In this document: positions 8,813-17,822 of the stretch, in pieces
Layout of the letters: every line of letters begins with the position of its first letter
Numbering within the stretch: the stretch's first letter is position 1
Origin: Deltaproteobacteria bacterium
GTDB taxonomy: Bacteria > Desulfobacterota > Desulfobacteria > Desulfobacterales > Desulfosarcinaceae
NCBI GenBank assembly: GCA_021824175.1
Contig: JAKALP010000042.1
Coordinates: 1 to 41,823 of the forward strand
Direction: 5' to 3'
DNA length: 41,823 bases
Position numbers and translations under genes: made by a program
Notes under the pieces: model-generated
What the model was told of the DNA's origin: nothing
What the model saw: the letters and a program-made list of their open reading frames with translations, nothing else
Databases searched by the model: none

Positions 8813-10663
8813 ATGGATCTCGCCAAAGAACTCGTCCAACAGCAGATGTTCTTCCGCCGCGAGCTGAGTGAACGGGTCAGTTGGTTCATCGGCTTGCGCT
8901 GGATGGCGGTAGTATTTGCCCTGGCCGGCGCCTGGGCCGCCCACCTGGGCAAGCTTGTTATTCCCCTGGCCCCCATCACGACCGTCATCGCGGCCATAAC
9001 GATTTATAACCTTCTCTTCACCATCATTTGCCGCTATCTGCGACGTCTTTCATCGGACCACGAAAGACCTTTTGAAATCTGCGCCCATGGCCAGATTTTA
9101 TGCGACCTGTCGGCCCTGTACGCCTTGATTTACTACACGGGTGGATTCTACAGCCCCCTGACGCTCTTTGTGCTGTTTCACATCATTTTGGCCGGCATCC
9201 TGCTGGCGCCGGCCTATGCCTATATCTACTCGGGCCTCAATGTGGCGGCCTTGGGCTTACTGGGCTATTTGCAGAACACCGGCGCCGTGGCACCGTACGC
9301 GGCGATCTTCAGCCACTCCATGTTCAACAAGAGCCACACCACCGGCGAAAATATTACGCTCTTTATCATCCTGACCACGGCCATGTTTATTACAGCCTTC
9401 TTGGTCACGACCATCAAGCTCAGTCTGCGCACCAAGGGCCGCACTTTGCTGGTCTTCTGCAAAGAGCTGGATATCGCCAACGCCAAGCTGACCGCCTTGT
9501 ACCAGTTGGTCAAGCAGATGGCCTTTTGCGCCGACTACCAGGAGTTGATGGACTCCGCCACCCAGGCCGCGGCCCGCATCATGGGCGTCAAGGCCAGCTC
9601 CATCAAGCTGCTCGACGACCAGCGCAAAATGCTGCGTTTTGCTTCCACCTTTGGTTTGAGTCAGAACTACCTCTCCAAGGGTGACGTGGAGATCGCCAAA
9701 AGCCCTATCAACCAGAAGATCATCGACGGCGCCTACTACTCCATCGGCAACATTGAAGAACAAGACTACTTCCAGTATCCGGAAAACGTTCGCCAGGAAG
9801 GCATTGCGTCCATGATCTGCCTGCCCCTGAAGGTGGAAAAGCGGGTGCTGGGCGTATTTTGCGTCTACAGCGACGCGCGCTTTTACTTCAGCGACAAAGA
9901 TGTGGATTTCTTCGCCTTGATATCGGAGCTCACCGCCCTGGCCATGCAAAACCTGAAAAACGAGCTCAATAAGAGCTGGTTTCTGCAAAAGACCGCCCAT
10001 CAGCTGCGATCGCCCCTCAATGCCGTGGACGGCATGCTCAAAGTGCTTCGCAAAAGCTATGCCGGCCCGCTTAATGAGAAGCAAACCGAGATGTTGGCCC
10101 AGTGCGAGCGCCGCATCGAAGGCCTTGCCTACCTGATTCAGGATTTGCTCAAGCTGGGCGTCAAACGCGCCGGCAGCGGGCCGGCCGAGTTGCGGCCCAT
10201 GTCATTGGCGCCGCTGCTGGAACAGCTCTCCTCTGTTTATCACAACCAGGCCAAGGAGAAAGGTGTGAGCCTGACCCTGGTCTTGGATCGCCAGCTGCCG
10301 CCCATCCTGGGCGAGCCCAAAATCGTGGACGATCTTTATACCAATCTGCTCTCCAACGCCATCAAATACACGCCCGCCGGTAGAAAAGTAGAAGTACTTC
10401 TGGCCAAGGAAAATGCCGGCTGGCTCAGCCTGCGGATCATCGACCAGGGCATCGGTATTCCCCAGGATCAACTGCCGCGCCTGTTCACCGAATTCTTCCG
10501 CGCCGAAAACGCCAAGGCCTTTACCGACCAGGGCACCGGCCTGGGTCTGGTGATCGCCAAGGAGGCCATGGACCGCCTGCGCGGCACCCTGCACATCGAC
10601 AGCCAGGAAGGGCAGGGTACGCGCGTTACCTGCAAATTTCCCATCAATTCCAAGGAATCCTAG
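8813..10663 (+). CDS. Membrane histidine kinase with GAF domain
   Basis: Predicted sensor kinase of 616 residues. Several hydrophobic segments lie between about residues 25 and 205 (six or so helices), followed by a GAF-like sensor region (about 225-385), a HisKA domain with the phosphorylated His in KTAHQLRSPLNA (about residue 398), and a HATPase domain with NLLSNAIKYT, DQGIGIPQ and GTGLGLVIAK. All catalytic boxes are present. Its likely partner is the single-domain regulator upstream, from which it is separated by a repeat array. The signal is unknown; position next to the hydrogenase suggests redox or H2 (inference). No Shine-Dalgarno is obvious before the ATG. A hairpin plus T-tract overlaps the stop codon. 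Confidence 0.87.
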   Translation: MDLAKELVQQQMFFRRELSERVSWFIGLRWMAVVFALAGAWAAHLGKLVIPLAPITTVIAAITIYNLLFTIICRYLRRLSSDHERPFEICAHGQILCDLSALYALIYYTGGFYSPLTLFVLFHIILAGILLAPAYAYIYSGLNVAALGLLGYLQNTGAVAPYAAIFSHSMFNKSHTTGENITLFIILTTAMFITAFLVTTIKLSLRTKGRTLLVFCKELDIANAKLTALYQLVKQMAFCADYQELMDSATQAAARIMGVKASSIKLLDDQRKMLRFASTFGLSQNYLSKGDVEIAKSPINQKIIDGAYYSIGNIEEQDYFQYPENVRQEGIASMICLPLKVEKRVLGVFCVYSDARFYFSDKDVDFFALISELTALAMQNLKNELNKSWFLQKTAHQLRSPLNAVDGMLKVLRKSYAGPLNEKQTEMLAQCERRIEGLAYLIQDLLKLGVKRAGSGPAELRPMSLAPLLEQLSSVYHNQAKEKGVSLTLVLDRQLPPILGEPKIVDDLYTNLLSNAIKYTPAGRKVEVLLAKENAGWLSLRIIDQGIGIPQDQLPRLFTEFFRAENAKAFTDQGTGLGLVIAKEAMDRLRGTLHIDSQEGQGTRVTCKFPINSKES

Positions 10664-10690
10664 CGCCCAGAGGATTCTCTTTTTTTCTTT
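10655..10690 (+). terminator. Candidate intrinsic terminator after kinase gene
   Basis: GAATCC (10655-10660) pairs with GGATTC (10672-10677) across an 11-base loop, followed by TCTTTTTTTC. The stem is only 6 bp and includes the end of the coding sequence, so strength is uncertain, but the T-tract makes it the clearest terminator-like element in this half of the window. Confidence 0.55.
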
Positions 10691-10695
10691 CGTGT

Positions 10696-10762
10696 TCGTA
10701 CGCGTACGAGTACGATATAGGAGAGACTTCACGCTTCATGCAACGGCCGTGACTTACACTCC
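10696..10762. repeat. GTACGA array with conserved downstream flank (copy 1)
   Basis: GTACGCGTACGAGTACGA lies at 10698-10715. The 50 or so bases after it (10708-10762) resemble those after the array at 28791-28845: both have GAGTACGATA, GAGAC, GCTTCATGCAAC, GTGACT and ACAC in the same order and spacing. So the repeated unit extends beyond the simple word. No gene was recognised in the rest of the gap to 10898. Confidence 0.75.
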
Positions 10763-10898
10763 TCTGTACATCTCCTGGTTGACCCTTGCCGGGGAACCCA
10801 ATATAAACTTTTCAATTCATCATGGCTTCAGACTTTGGGACAATCTCGGGAAGGGAGAGTTCATCTGGCTGTGCTTGGACTATAGGGAGAGATTCGGA

Positions 10899-12323
10899 AT
10901 GACGGAGCAAAAGCTTCCAGGAAAGACGGTCCGAACAATTTACGGCGATCTGCGCGGCGTGGCCGAGGGCGAGAGTGTTTGGGCGTGGTACGGCGTGCCC
11001 TATGCCCGGCCGCCGCTGGGAGAGCTGCGCTGGAAGCCGCCGCTGGCGCCGGAACCGTGGCAGGACGTGCGCGACGCCTTTAAGTATGGCGATCAGGCCG
11101 CCCAGAACCTGGTCTACAAACCCTACGGCCTGGGCGGCATGAGCGAAGATTGCCTGCACTTAAATATTTTGGCCCCCCGGCAGGCCAAGGACCTGCCGGT
11201 CATGGTCTGGCTGCACGGCGGCGCCTTCATGATGCTGACCGCCAACATGAGGCTTTACAACAACCCGGAGGCCCTGCCCGCCAAAGGGGTGGTTCTGGTC
11301 ACGGTCAATCACCGGTTGGGGCCCTTCGGCTACCTGGCCCATCCCCTGCTCAGTGAAGAGTCGGGCTACGGCGGCTCGGGCAACTATGGCCAGATGGATC
11401 TCATCGCGGCTTTACAGTGGGTGCGGGACAACATCGCGGCCTTTGGCGGCGATCCGGGCAATGTCACGATCTTTGGCCAGTCGGGCGGCGGCGCCAAAGC
11501 CATCTCGCTGATGGCTTCGCCCCTGGCCACGGGGCTGTTCAAACGCGCCATCTGCCAGAGCGGTATGGTGGCTTCCGGCAATGACTTCATGAATTCTGTG
11601 GATCTGGCAGCGGCCGAAGCGCGCGGGATCAGCCTGTCCCAGCGTCTGGGTGCTGAATCTCTATCCGATCTGCGGGCCGTGCCGTGGCAGAAGATCATTG
11701 CCTCCGACAACGCCCATTACATGGACAACATTGCCGCTTACGGTCCCAATATCGACGGCTATTATGCCATGCACACCACGATGGATGCCATTCGCAACGG
11801 ATTGGCCAGCGATGTGCCTTTCATGGCGGGCGCCAACGCCACCGACCTGGTCTCCGAAGGGGACCTGGTCCCCGGCCTGCTCGAACAGATGCCCCTGCGC
11901 GCGGCCCATTGCCAGGCGCCCCAGTATGTCTATTGCTTTCGCCATCTGCCGGCGGGCTGGCGCGCCGTGGGCGGCAAAGCCTATCATGGCGCGGAGCTGG
12001 TTTATCTTTTTAACTTCCCATCCAGTTTCGTCACCCACTATTTCCTGGGGCTCACCGGCCTGTCGATCGAACAGATCGGCGATCCGGACGGCAACGGCTC
12101 CAAGGTGGACATGGCCGATATTCAGCTCTCCACCCGCTGGGGGGCTGAGGACGAGGCCTTGGCGGATCAGGTGATGAGCCTGTGGGCCAATTTTGCCAAA
12201 AATGGAAACCCCTCCATTCCAGGTGTTATCGAGTGGCCCCGTTACACCCTCGAGGCGGAGCACTATCTGGAGATCGCCACCCCTCTGGCCGTGAAAACCG
12301 GGTTGGCCACGGGGTTTGGGTGA
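10899..12323 (+). CDS. Type-B carboxylesterase
   Basis: Alpha/beta-hydrolase of the carboxylesterase/acetylcholinesterase family, 474 residues with this start. Typical signatures: GVPYARPPLGELRW near the N-terminus, SEDCLHLNI, the oxyanion-hole region WLHGGAF, and the nucleophile elbow FGQSGGGAKA (Ser in G-Q-S-G-G, replacing the more common GESAGG). The catalytic His is probably in AYHGAEL. The reading frame is open further upstream, through the GTACGA array, but the ATG at 10899, preceded by GGGAGAG, begins the conserved fold and avoids the array. No signal peptide is evident, so probably cytoplasmic. Substrate unknown; it has no visible functional link to the hydrogenase or chaperone genes beside it. 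Confidence 0.88.
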   Translation: MTEQKLPGKTVRTIYGDLRGVAEGESVWAWYGVPYARPPLGELRWKPPLAPEPWQDVRDAFKYGDQAAQNLVYKPYGLGGMSEDCLHLNILAPRQAKDLPVMVWLHGGAFMMLTANMRLYNNPEALPAKGVVLVTVNHRLGPFGYLAHPLLSEESGYGGSGNYGQMDLIAALQWVRDNIAAFGGDPGNVTIFGQSGGGAKAISLMASPLATGLFKRAICQSGMVASGNDFMNSVDLAAAEARGISLSQRLGAESLSDLRAVPWQKIIASDNAHYMDNIAAYGPNIDGYYAMHTTMDAIRNGLASDVPFMAGANATDLVSEGDLVPGLLEQMPLRAAHCQAPQYVYCFRHLPAGWRAVGGKAYHGAELVYLFNFPSSFVTHYFLGLTGLSIEQIGDPDGNGSKVDMADIQLSTRWGAEDEALADQVMSLWANFAKNGNPSIPGVIEWPRYTLEAEHYLEIATPLAVKTGLATGFG

Positions 12324-12330
12324 TAGGGTC

Positions 12331-12465
12331 TTGCGTTGCGCCGTTGCGCGAGATTAAAATTGAACGCCATGGGGCCCAGTCGTCCTTGTGCGCATCAACC
12401 TTTGAACCGGCGATTCGAAAGAACGACCATTCTATTTTTGGGTCTCACGCAACGGCGCAACGTAA
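12331..12465. repeat. Inverted GCGCAACG word pair after the carboxylesterase gene
   Basis: TTGCGTTGCGCCGTTGCGC begins 7 bases after the stop codon and faces CACGCAACGGCGCAACG at 12446-12462; the arms (about 20 bp) could form a long hairpin around about 90 bases. A related single copy is found at 35601-35622 near lexA. It lies where transcription of the esterase would need to end, so a termination or processing role is possible. Confidence 0.8.
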
Positions 12466-12503
12466 ATAACAAATCCACGGTTCCAAAGGTGGTAACATCC
12501 TTT

Positions 12504-12539
12504 AACGAATAAACCAATCAACCAATCAACGAATCAACT
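12504..12539. repeat. AATCAACG/AATCAACC word array upstream of htpG
   Basis: Four to five copies of an 8-bp word (AATCAAC plus G or C) in tandem. The same family occurs at 17823-17950, 30441-30545, 30912-30950 and as a fragment near 3224. It lies about 85 bases upstream of the htpG promoter. Confidence 0.85.
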
Positions 12540-12624
12540 TAATCGAAAACTGCCCAAGCTTTTGCTTTTCTGATAACCGCGTGCTTAAAAAATCCTTTAC
12601 CTTACGCACCCACCCAGATCTCCG

Positions 12625-12653
12625 CTTGACATTTTGGAATTTTTGCCCATTAT
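12625..12653 (+). promoter_or_regulatory. Sigma32 (heat-shock)-like promoter of htpG
   Basis: CTTGACA (12625-12631) and CCCATTAT (12646-12653) are separated by 14 bases, close to the RpoH consensus CTTGAAA - 13/14 bases - CCCATNT. The same bases also give an acceptable sigma70 reading (TTGACA, 17 bases, ATTATT). Heat-shock control of htpG is known in other bacteria; here it is inferred from the match and its position about 40 bases upstream of the start codon. Confidence 0.65.
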
Positions 12654-12692
12654 TTGCCCGGATTAACTGAAAGAAAGGAGCATTACGGGACC

Positions 12693-14630
12693 ATGGAAGG
12701 CCAAAAACAAACTCACCAGTTCAAGACCGAAGTTCGTCAAATTCTCAATCTCATCATCAACTCCCTTTACTCCAACCAAGAGATCTTTTTGCGTGAGCTG
12801 ATCTCCAACGCCTCGGACGCCATTGACAAGCTGCGATTCAAATCCCAGACCGAACCAGGGCTGCTGGGGGATGATCCGGAGTTCAGCATCAAGATCAAGC
12901 CCGACGGCATTACCCAGACCCTGGAAATCAGCGACAACGGCATCGGCATGACCTTTGAGGAGGTCATGGAAAACATCGGCACCATCGCCAAAAGCGGCAC
13001 GGCCCAATTCCTGGAGATGATCAAACAGGCCCAGAGTGAGCAGTCGTTGACGCCGGAGTTGATCGGCCAATTCGGCGTGGGCTTTTACAGCGCCTTCATG
13101 GTGGCGGACAAAATCACCCTGATCACCCGGGCCGCCGGGGTCCCCAAGGAGCAATCGGTGCGCTGGGAATCCAGCGGCGACGGCTCCTATGACATCCAGT
13201 ACGCCGACAAAGAAAAACGCGGCACCACCATCACCCTGCACCTGAAGAAAAAAGAAAAGGATGAGCTCGATTTCACCGACCAGTGGCAAATCCGCCGCAT
13301 CATCAAGCAGCACTCCGACTTCGTGGCCTATCCAATCCGGATGGATGTGGAAAAAGAGATTCCCATCCCGGACCAGGAGCTCATCAAGGACAAAGACGGC
13401 AAGCCCATCGGCGAAACCAAGCGCCGGGTGGTGGAAGAAGAGACCATCAACACCATGACGGCCATCTGGGCCCAGCCCAAGGAAGAGATCGACGACAAGA
13501 CCTACGAAGAGTTCTACAAGCATCTCTCCCATGACTGGAACCCGCCCCTGGCCAGGCTGCACATGAAGCTGGAAGGCACCACGGAGTACGATATGCTGCT
13601 CTACATTCCTTCCAAGGCGCCCTTTGATATGTTCCAGCCCGAGCGCAAACACGGCGTGCATCTCTACTGCAAGCGGGTCTTTATCATGGATGACTGCAAG
13701 GAGCTGGTGCCCGAATATCTGCGTTTCGTCAAAGGGGTGGTGGACGCGCCCGATCTCAATCTCAATGTCAGCCGCGAGATATTGCAGCAGGACCGGCTGG
13801 TGATGAACATCCGCAATAACCTGGTCAAAAAGGTCCTTGATCTGCTCACCGACCTGAAGCCCGAAGAGTATGAGAAGTTCTACGCCGAGTTCGGCCCGGT
13901 GATTAAAGAAGGTATTTACACCGACCACAACAAGCGCGAGAAGATCGCTTCGCTGGCGCGCTACAAAACCACCAAGTCCGGCGACAAATGGGTCTCGCTG
14001 GATGAGTACGTGAAGAACATGCAGCCGGATCAGAAGGAGATTTACTACATCACCGGCGACGACCTCAACGCCCTGATCAACAGCCCGCTGCTGGAGAAGT
14101 TGAAGGACAAATCCTACGAAGTACTGCTGATGGCCGATCCGGTGGATGAGTGGGCCATGCAGTCGCTGCACGAATACGGCGGCAAGCCGTTAAAAAGCGC
14201 TGAAAAGGGCGAGCTCGAACCGGATAAGAAAGATGATGCCAAGCGCGAAGAGTTCAAAGCCCTGTTCGGCTTCATCAAGGGCCAGCTCGAAGCCAAGGTC
14301 AAGGAAGTCAAAGCCTCGGACCGCCTCAAGGAATCGGTGGCCTGCCTTTCCGGCGCCGATTACGACATGAGCGCCTACATGGAGAAGATCCTCAAGGCCG
14401 CCGGCCAGAAGCCGCCTGAAGTCAAGCGGGTGCTGGAATTGAACATGGACCATCCAGTGATGGCCAAGATCCGCGCGCTCTACGAAAAAGATCGCCAGAA
14501 TACGGCCCTTAAAGACTACAGTCTGCTATTGTACGATTTGGCGGTGGTGGCCGAAGGCGGCAAACTGGAGAACCCGGCCCGCTTTTCGAAGCTGGTGGGC
14601 GAGATGATGAATCAGGCGATTGGCGCGTAG
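12693..14630 (+). CDS. htpG: Molecular chaperone HtpG (Hsp90 family)
   Basis: ATP-dependent cytosolic chaperone of about 645 residues, the usual bacterial length. The N-terminal GHKL ATPase contains ELISNASDAIDKLR, the nucleotide-binding DNGIGMT and the lid/glycine motif GQFGVGFYSAFMVAD; the middle-domain VDAPDLNLNVSREILQ is a strong Hsp90 signature. The start at 12693 gives the conserved N-terminus (MEGQKQTHQFKTEV) and follows AAAGGAG at 12674-12680; an in-frame ATG 39 bases earlier lacks such support. The stop codon is followed immediately by the GGCACTGA word array. It is a housekeeping gene unrelated to the neighbouring hydrogenase or nif functions. Confidence 0.95.
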   Translation: MEGQKQTHQFKTEVRQILNLIINSLYSNQEIFLRELISNASDAIDKLRFKSQTEPGLLGDDPEFSIKIKPDGITQTLEISDNGIGMTFEEVMENIGTIAKSGTAQFLEMIKQAQSEQSLTPELIGQFGVGFYSAFMVADKITLITRAAGVPKEQSVRWESSGDGSYDIQYADKEKRGTTITLHLKKKEKDELDFTDQWQIRRIIKQHSDFVAYPIRMDVEKEIPIPDQELIKDKDGKPIGETKRRVVEEETINTMTAIWAQPKEEIDDKTYEEFYKHLSHDWNPPLARLHMKLEGTTEYDMLLYIPSKAPFDMFQPERKHGVHLYCKRVFIMDDCKELVPEYLRFVKGVVDAPDLNLNVSREILQQDRLVMNIRNNLVKKVLDLLTDLKPEEYEKFYAEFGPVIKEGIYTDHNKREKIASLARYKTTKSGDKWVSLDEYVKNMQPDQKEIYYITGDDLNALINSPLLEKLKDKSYEVLLMADPVDEWAMQSLHEYGGKPLKSAEKGELEPDKKDDAKREEFKALFGFIKGQLEAKVKEVKASDRLKESVACLSGADYDMSAYMEKILKAAGQKPPEVKRVLELNMDHPVMAKIRALYEKDRQNTALKDYSLLLYDLAVVAEGGKLENPARFSKLVGEMMNQAIGA

Positions 14631-14757
14631 GGACTGAGGAACTGAGGCACAAAGGCACTGAGGCACTGAGGCACAAAGGCACTGAGGCACTGAGGCACAA
14701 AGGCACTAAGGGACAAAGGGACTGAGGGATTGAGGGATTGAGGGGCAAGGGGACTTA
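14631..14757. repeat. GGCACTGA/GGCACAAA tandem word array after htpG
   Basis: A run of 8-bp words alternating GGCACTGA and GGCACAAA, drifting into GGGACAAA and GGGATTGA. It begins at the base after the htpG stop codon. The reverse-complement version of the same family lies at 35643-35708, where it forms the end of the integrase gene. No coding potential of its own is credible. Confidence 0.9.
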
Positions 14758-14813
14758 GGGAAGCAGAATATGTCAGTATACCGTTTATGCTTTCGGCATC
14801 ACGAGCAAGTGCT

Positions 14814-14904
14814 CCCTCTCCCCCTTGGGGAGAGGGTCGGGGTGAGGGGAATAGTGGCGGCCCTCCTTTTCCCTTCAGCCTTCAGTCTTCAGCCTTCAGT
14901 CTTC
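14814..14904. repeat. CCCTCTCCCC hairpin followed by TTCAGCC/TTCAGTC array
   Basis: CCCTCTCCCCC TTGGGGAGAGGG (14814-14835) is a near-perfect hairpin followed by GGTGAGGGG. It is followed at 14873-14904 by a 7-bp word (TTCAGCC/TTCAGTC) repeated four times, ending about 20 bases before the next start codon. Two different word families thus sit side by side between htpG and the acyltransferase gene. Confidence 0.8.
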
Positions 14905-14924
14905 TCACGAGGGCGGCCACGGCC

Positions 14925-15836
14925 ATGAAAGAGAAGTTGATCGATCGTTTCCTCTATCGGGCCGTTGTCGCCCTTTTTTCTTTTCTGGGGCGGCTGCCGA
15001 GATCCATGCGAGACCGTTTGGCCAGCAGCCTGGGCGGACTGATATTTAAACTGGATCGCAAGCATCGCCGCATCGCCATCCAGAATCTGAACCTGGCCTT
15101 TGGAGAAGAAAAAACACCGGCTGAGATTTTCCGAATTGCCCGCCAGGTGTTTGAAAACCTGATCCGGGTGGTGTTTGAGGTGGGCTGGTCCCTCAGCCTG
15201 CCGTGGGATCAATTCTCCAAGTACATACGGGTGATTGGGCTGGAAGAGTATCGCCAGGCCCTGGCTAAGGGCAGGGGAGTACTTTTTCTGTTGGCCCACT
15301 TCGGCAACTGGGAACTGCTGCCTATTATCGGTTTGCTGGGCCAGATCCCCGTGCGCACGGTCTATCGCAAGCTGGACGCCCCCTTTCTGGAACGCTTCTT
15401 CAAGGAAAACCGTTGCCGCTACGGCGGCCAGGTCATCGCCACCCACCGGGGCGCGGCGCGCGATATCTACCGCGAGCTGCGCAAAGGATTTCCGGTGGCC
15501 ATGCTCATGGATCAGAACGTGGATTGGTATGACGGCGTGTTCGTGGATTTCTTCGGCCAGCGCGCCTGCACCAACAAAGGTATGGCCCTGCTGGCGATCA
15601 AAAGCCAGGCCCCGGTGGTCCCAGTTTTTCTCATCCGTCGTCCGGACGGATTTGACGCCGTCTTCGGCCCTGAGCTGCCCGTGATTCAAACCGGCGACCG
15701 CACCAAGGACATCGAAGAAAACTCCCAGCTCTATAACCTCGTCATCGAAACGTACGCCCGCCGTTATCCAGAGCAGTGGTTCTGGGTGCACCAGCGCTGG
15801 AAAACCAAGCCGTATCAGCCTTGGCCGCGAGCGTAA
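14925..15836 (+). CDS. LpxL/HtrB-family lipid A acyltransferase
   Basis: Predicted inner-membrane-associated late acyltransferase of lipid A synthesis, 303 residues. The catalytic H(x4)E motif is seen in AHFGNWELLP near residue 123, with the later MDQN segment and the C-terminal WFWVHQRWKT signature typical of the LpxL/LpxM family. The start at 14925 gives the expected N-terminus (MKEKLIDRFLYRAV, a hydrophobic anchor); the frame is open upstream but only through repeat DNA. No strong Shine-Dalgarno is visible. Whether it adds lauroyl, myristoyl or another chain cannot be told. The stop codon is the start of the next repeat hairpin. It implies a Gram-negative envelope with lipid A. Confidence 0.88.
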   Translation: MKEKLIDRFLYRAVVALFSFLGRLPRSMRDRLASSLGGLIFKLDRKHRRIAIQNLNLAFGEEKTPAEIFRIARQVFENLIRVVFEVGWSLSLPWDQFSKYIRVIGLEEYRQALAKGRGVLFLLAHFGNWELLPIIGLLGQIPVRTVYRKLDAPFLERFFKENRCRYGGQVIATHRGAARDIYRELRKGFPVAMLMDQNVDWYDGVFVDFFGQRACTNKGMALLAIKSQAPVVPVFLIRRPDGFDAVFGPELPVIQTGDRTKDIEENSQLYNLVIETYARRYPEQWFWVHQRWKTKPYQPWPRA

Positions 15837-15980
15837 AATGAATATCGAATATCGAACAAGGATTATCGAATTATAAAGTTTTCTTTTGACTTTGGTAATG
15901 AATCCGTCGTTCTTCAAATTTAAACGGTCTAAGCTCCTTCGACATTTTGCTGTTCCTTGTTCGCTATTCGATATTCATTT
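15836..15980. repeat. TATCGAA inverted repeat pair between acyltransferase and nifA
   Basis: Left arm AAAATGAATATCGAATATCG... (15835-15861) and right arm ending in ...CGATATTCATTTT (15953-15980) are complementary over about 27 bases with one mismatch, enclosing about 90 bases. The arm is a 7-bp word (AATATCG) repeated. The left arm starts in the stop codon of the acyltransferase gene, so it could act as a terminator-like hairpin or insulate nifA. Confidence 0.85.
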
Positions 15981-16061
15981 TTCAATAGAATCTGGTTGTC
16001 TATTTAAGTCGGCGCTTATGCCCTCCCAATTTCGCGGGATTTTCCAGAATCATTTATAATT

Positions 16062-16135
16062 ATACAATTTTGTATCAATTGTGGGATGATATTACCTATT
16101 TGCAATTTACCGTTTTGGGTCGTCTCTAACCCAAA
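16062..16135. promoter_or_regulatory. Dyads upstream of nifA
   Basis: Two inverted repeats: ATACAA-TT-TTGTAT (16062-16075) and TTTGGGT - 8 bases - ACCCAAA (16114-16135). The first lies about 120 bases upstream of a -24/-12-like site, a typical distance for an enhancer-bound activator. No known operator consensus was recognised, so they are candidate binding sites only. Confidence 0.4.
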
Positions 16136-16194
16136 TGGATCAATATTAGTTTAAATTCAGTGAATTAAATCAATGGGACATCATGGCGTTCAGA

Positions 16195-16211
16195 TTGGCA
16201 TTTGATTTGCT
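16195..16211 (+). promoter_or_regulatory. Sigma54-like -24/-12 element directly before nifA
   Basis: TTGGCA - 6 bases - TTGCT matches the consensus TGGCACN5TTGCW at the key GG (16197-16198) and GC (16209-16210), with the correct 12-base step. It would place the transcript start at about 16221-16223, virtually on the ATG at 16224, so the message would be nearly leaderless. It may be a chance match. Confidence 0.4.
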
Positions 16212-16223
16212 GTAATCGTTGCC

Positions 16224-17765
16224 ATGAACCTGCTCGTACGCAAGAATGAAGAACTCAGCGCCATTCTCCAGGTGAGTCAGGTGCTGACCAGTTCCTTGGA
16301 CCTGGAAAGGAACTTGTATGCGGCCATGGAAATCCTGGCCGGCCGCCTTGGGTTGCAACGGGGCTGCGTCTTCTTGCTCGACCCCATGACGCGCGAACTT
16401 AAGATCGTGGTCGCTTATGGCCTGAGCCGGGAAGAGATCCAGCGCGGCAAGTACCGCATCGGCGAGGGCATCGTGGGCCGCGTGATCGAGAGCGGTCAGC
16501 CCATGTTCATCCCCAACATCGGGGCCGAACCCAAATTTCTCAACAAGACCGACTCGCGGCCCCAGAAGAGCGGTATCTCCTTCCTGTGCATGCCCATTGC
16601 CCTGGATGGCAGGACCCTGGGCGTCATCAGCGTGGACGGCATCTACACGGTCCAGGAAGGCAACGTGGATGATGATCTGCGCGTGCTCTCCATCGTGGCC
16701 TCTTTTATCGGCCAGTTCGTGCTGCTCTGGGAACACCTGCGTCAGGCTGAAAGCGAATGTGGCCAGTTGCGGATGCAGCTTAAGGAGAAGTTCAGCCTGC
16801 CCAATATCGTGGGCGAGTCGACGCCGTTGCAGCAGGTGCTCAAACTGGTACGCAAGGTGGCTGCCACCGACACCACCGTTTTGCTGCTGGGCGAAAGCGG
16901 CACGGGCAAGGAGCTTATCGCCCAGACGCTGCACTACCAGAGCCGGCGCGCCAAGCAGCCCTTTGTGGCGGTCAATCTGGCGGCCTTGCCGGAGAATCTG
17001 ATCGAGGCTGAACTCTTCGGCGTTGAGAAGGGGGCTTTTACCGGCGCGGCCGTGCGTCGGGCCGGCCGCTTTGAAATGGCTGATCAGGGCACGATCTTCC
17101 TGGACGAAATCGGCGAACTGCCGCTCAATTTGCAAGTCAAATTGCTGCGCGTGCTCCAGGAGCGCACCTTTGAGCGCATTGGGTCGTCCGATCCTCTGAC
17201 CGTGGATGTGCGCGTGGTAACGGCCACGAACCGCAACCTGATGGAGGCCGTGGCCAAAGGTACCTTCCGCGAAGATCTCTATTGGCGGCTGAACGTAGTG
17301 CCCATCGTGCTGCCGGCCCTGCGCGAACGGCCCGAAGATGTTCCCGCCCTAATCGATTTTTATACTGACAAATTCAACCGGCTCCACGATCGCCGCGTGC
17401 GCCTGCATCCCGATGTGGTGGCGCGCCTGAAGACCTATGCCTGGCCGGGCAATGTCCGTGAATTGGCCAATACCATGGAGCGACTGGTCATCATGGCCGA
17501 GAAGGAGATCATCTCCGAGAGCGACCTGCCGGCCAATATCCTCTGTTTCAACGGAGCATCCGCTACCCGCATGGATTTATGCTCCCCTGCCTTTGAAGAT
17601 CTCGGCGGCGAAGTACAGCAATTGGAACGTCGCCGGATTCTGCAAGCCCTGAAAGATACCCGCGGCGTGCAGCAGCAAGCCTCGCGTATTCTGGGTATTA
17701 CTCCCCGCCAACTGGGATACCGCATCCGGAAGTATGGCATCAATTTGAGATCGCTGGAAGCGTAG
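16224..17765 (+). CDS. nifA: NifA, sigma54-dependent activator of nitrogen fixation
   Basis: Enhancer-binding protein of 513 residues. Order: GAF sensor (about 20-165; the start at 16224 is needed to keep it), AAA+ domain with Walker A GESGTGKE (about 223-230), the sigma54-contact loop GAFTGA (about 271-276), Walker [10 protein letters not shown], and a C-terminal Fis-type helix-turn-helix ([21 protein letters not shown]) closely resembling NifA proteins. Located upstream of nifH in the same direction. The interdomain linker has two cysteines (ILCFNG and DLCSP) but not the clear rhizobial four-cysteine pattern, so oxygen sensing cannot be claimed. No ribosome-binding site is evident. Confidence 0.9.
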   Translation: MNLLVRKNEELSAILQVSQVLTSSLDLERNLYAAMEILAGRLGLQRGCVFLLDPMTRELKIVVAYGLSREEIQRGKYRIGEGIVGRVIESGQPMFIPNIGAEPKFLNKTDSRPQKSGISFLCMPIALDGRTLGVISVDGIYTVQEGNVDDDLRVLSIVASFIGQFVLLWEHLRQAESECGQLRMQLKEKFSLPNIVGESTPLQQVLKLVRKVAATDTTVLLLGESGTGKELIAQTLHYQSRRAKQPFVAVNLAALPENLIEAELFGVEKGAFTGAAVRRAGRFEMADQGTIFLDEIGELPLNLQVKLLRVLQERTFERIGSSDPLTVDVRVVTATNRNLMEAVAKGTFREDLYWRLNVVPIVLPALRERPEDVPALIDFYTDKFNRLHDRRVRLHPDVVARLKTYAWPGNVRELANTMERLVIMAEKEIISESDLPANILCFNGASATRMDLCSPAFEDLGGEVQQLERRRILQALKDTRGVQQQASRILGITPRQLGYRIRKYGINLRSLEA

Positions 17766-17822
17766 GGTGTGTCTGGCTGAGCAAGGCATGTATAGGCGCA
17801 CTGTTTTGTGCTTTTTGTCTTC

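Noticed and set aside
14631-14757. CRISPR array
   Set aside because: The regular words are 8 bp and adjacent, without the 25-40 bp repeats or unique spacers of CRISPR, and no cas genes are present. The same applies to the array at 30441-30545.
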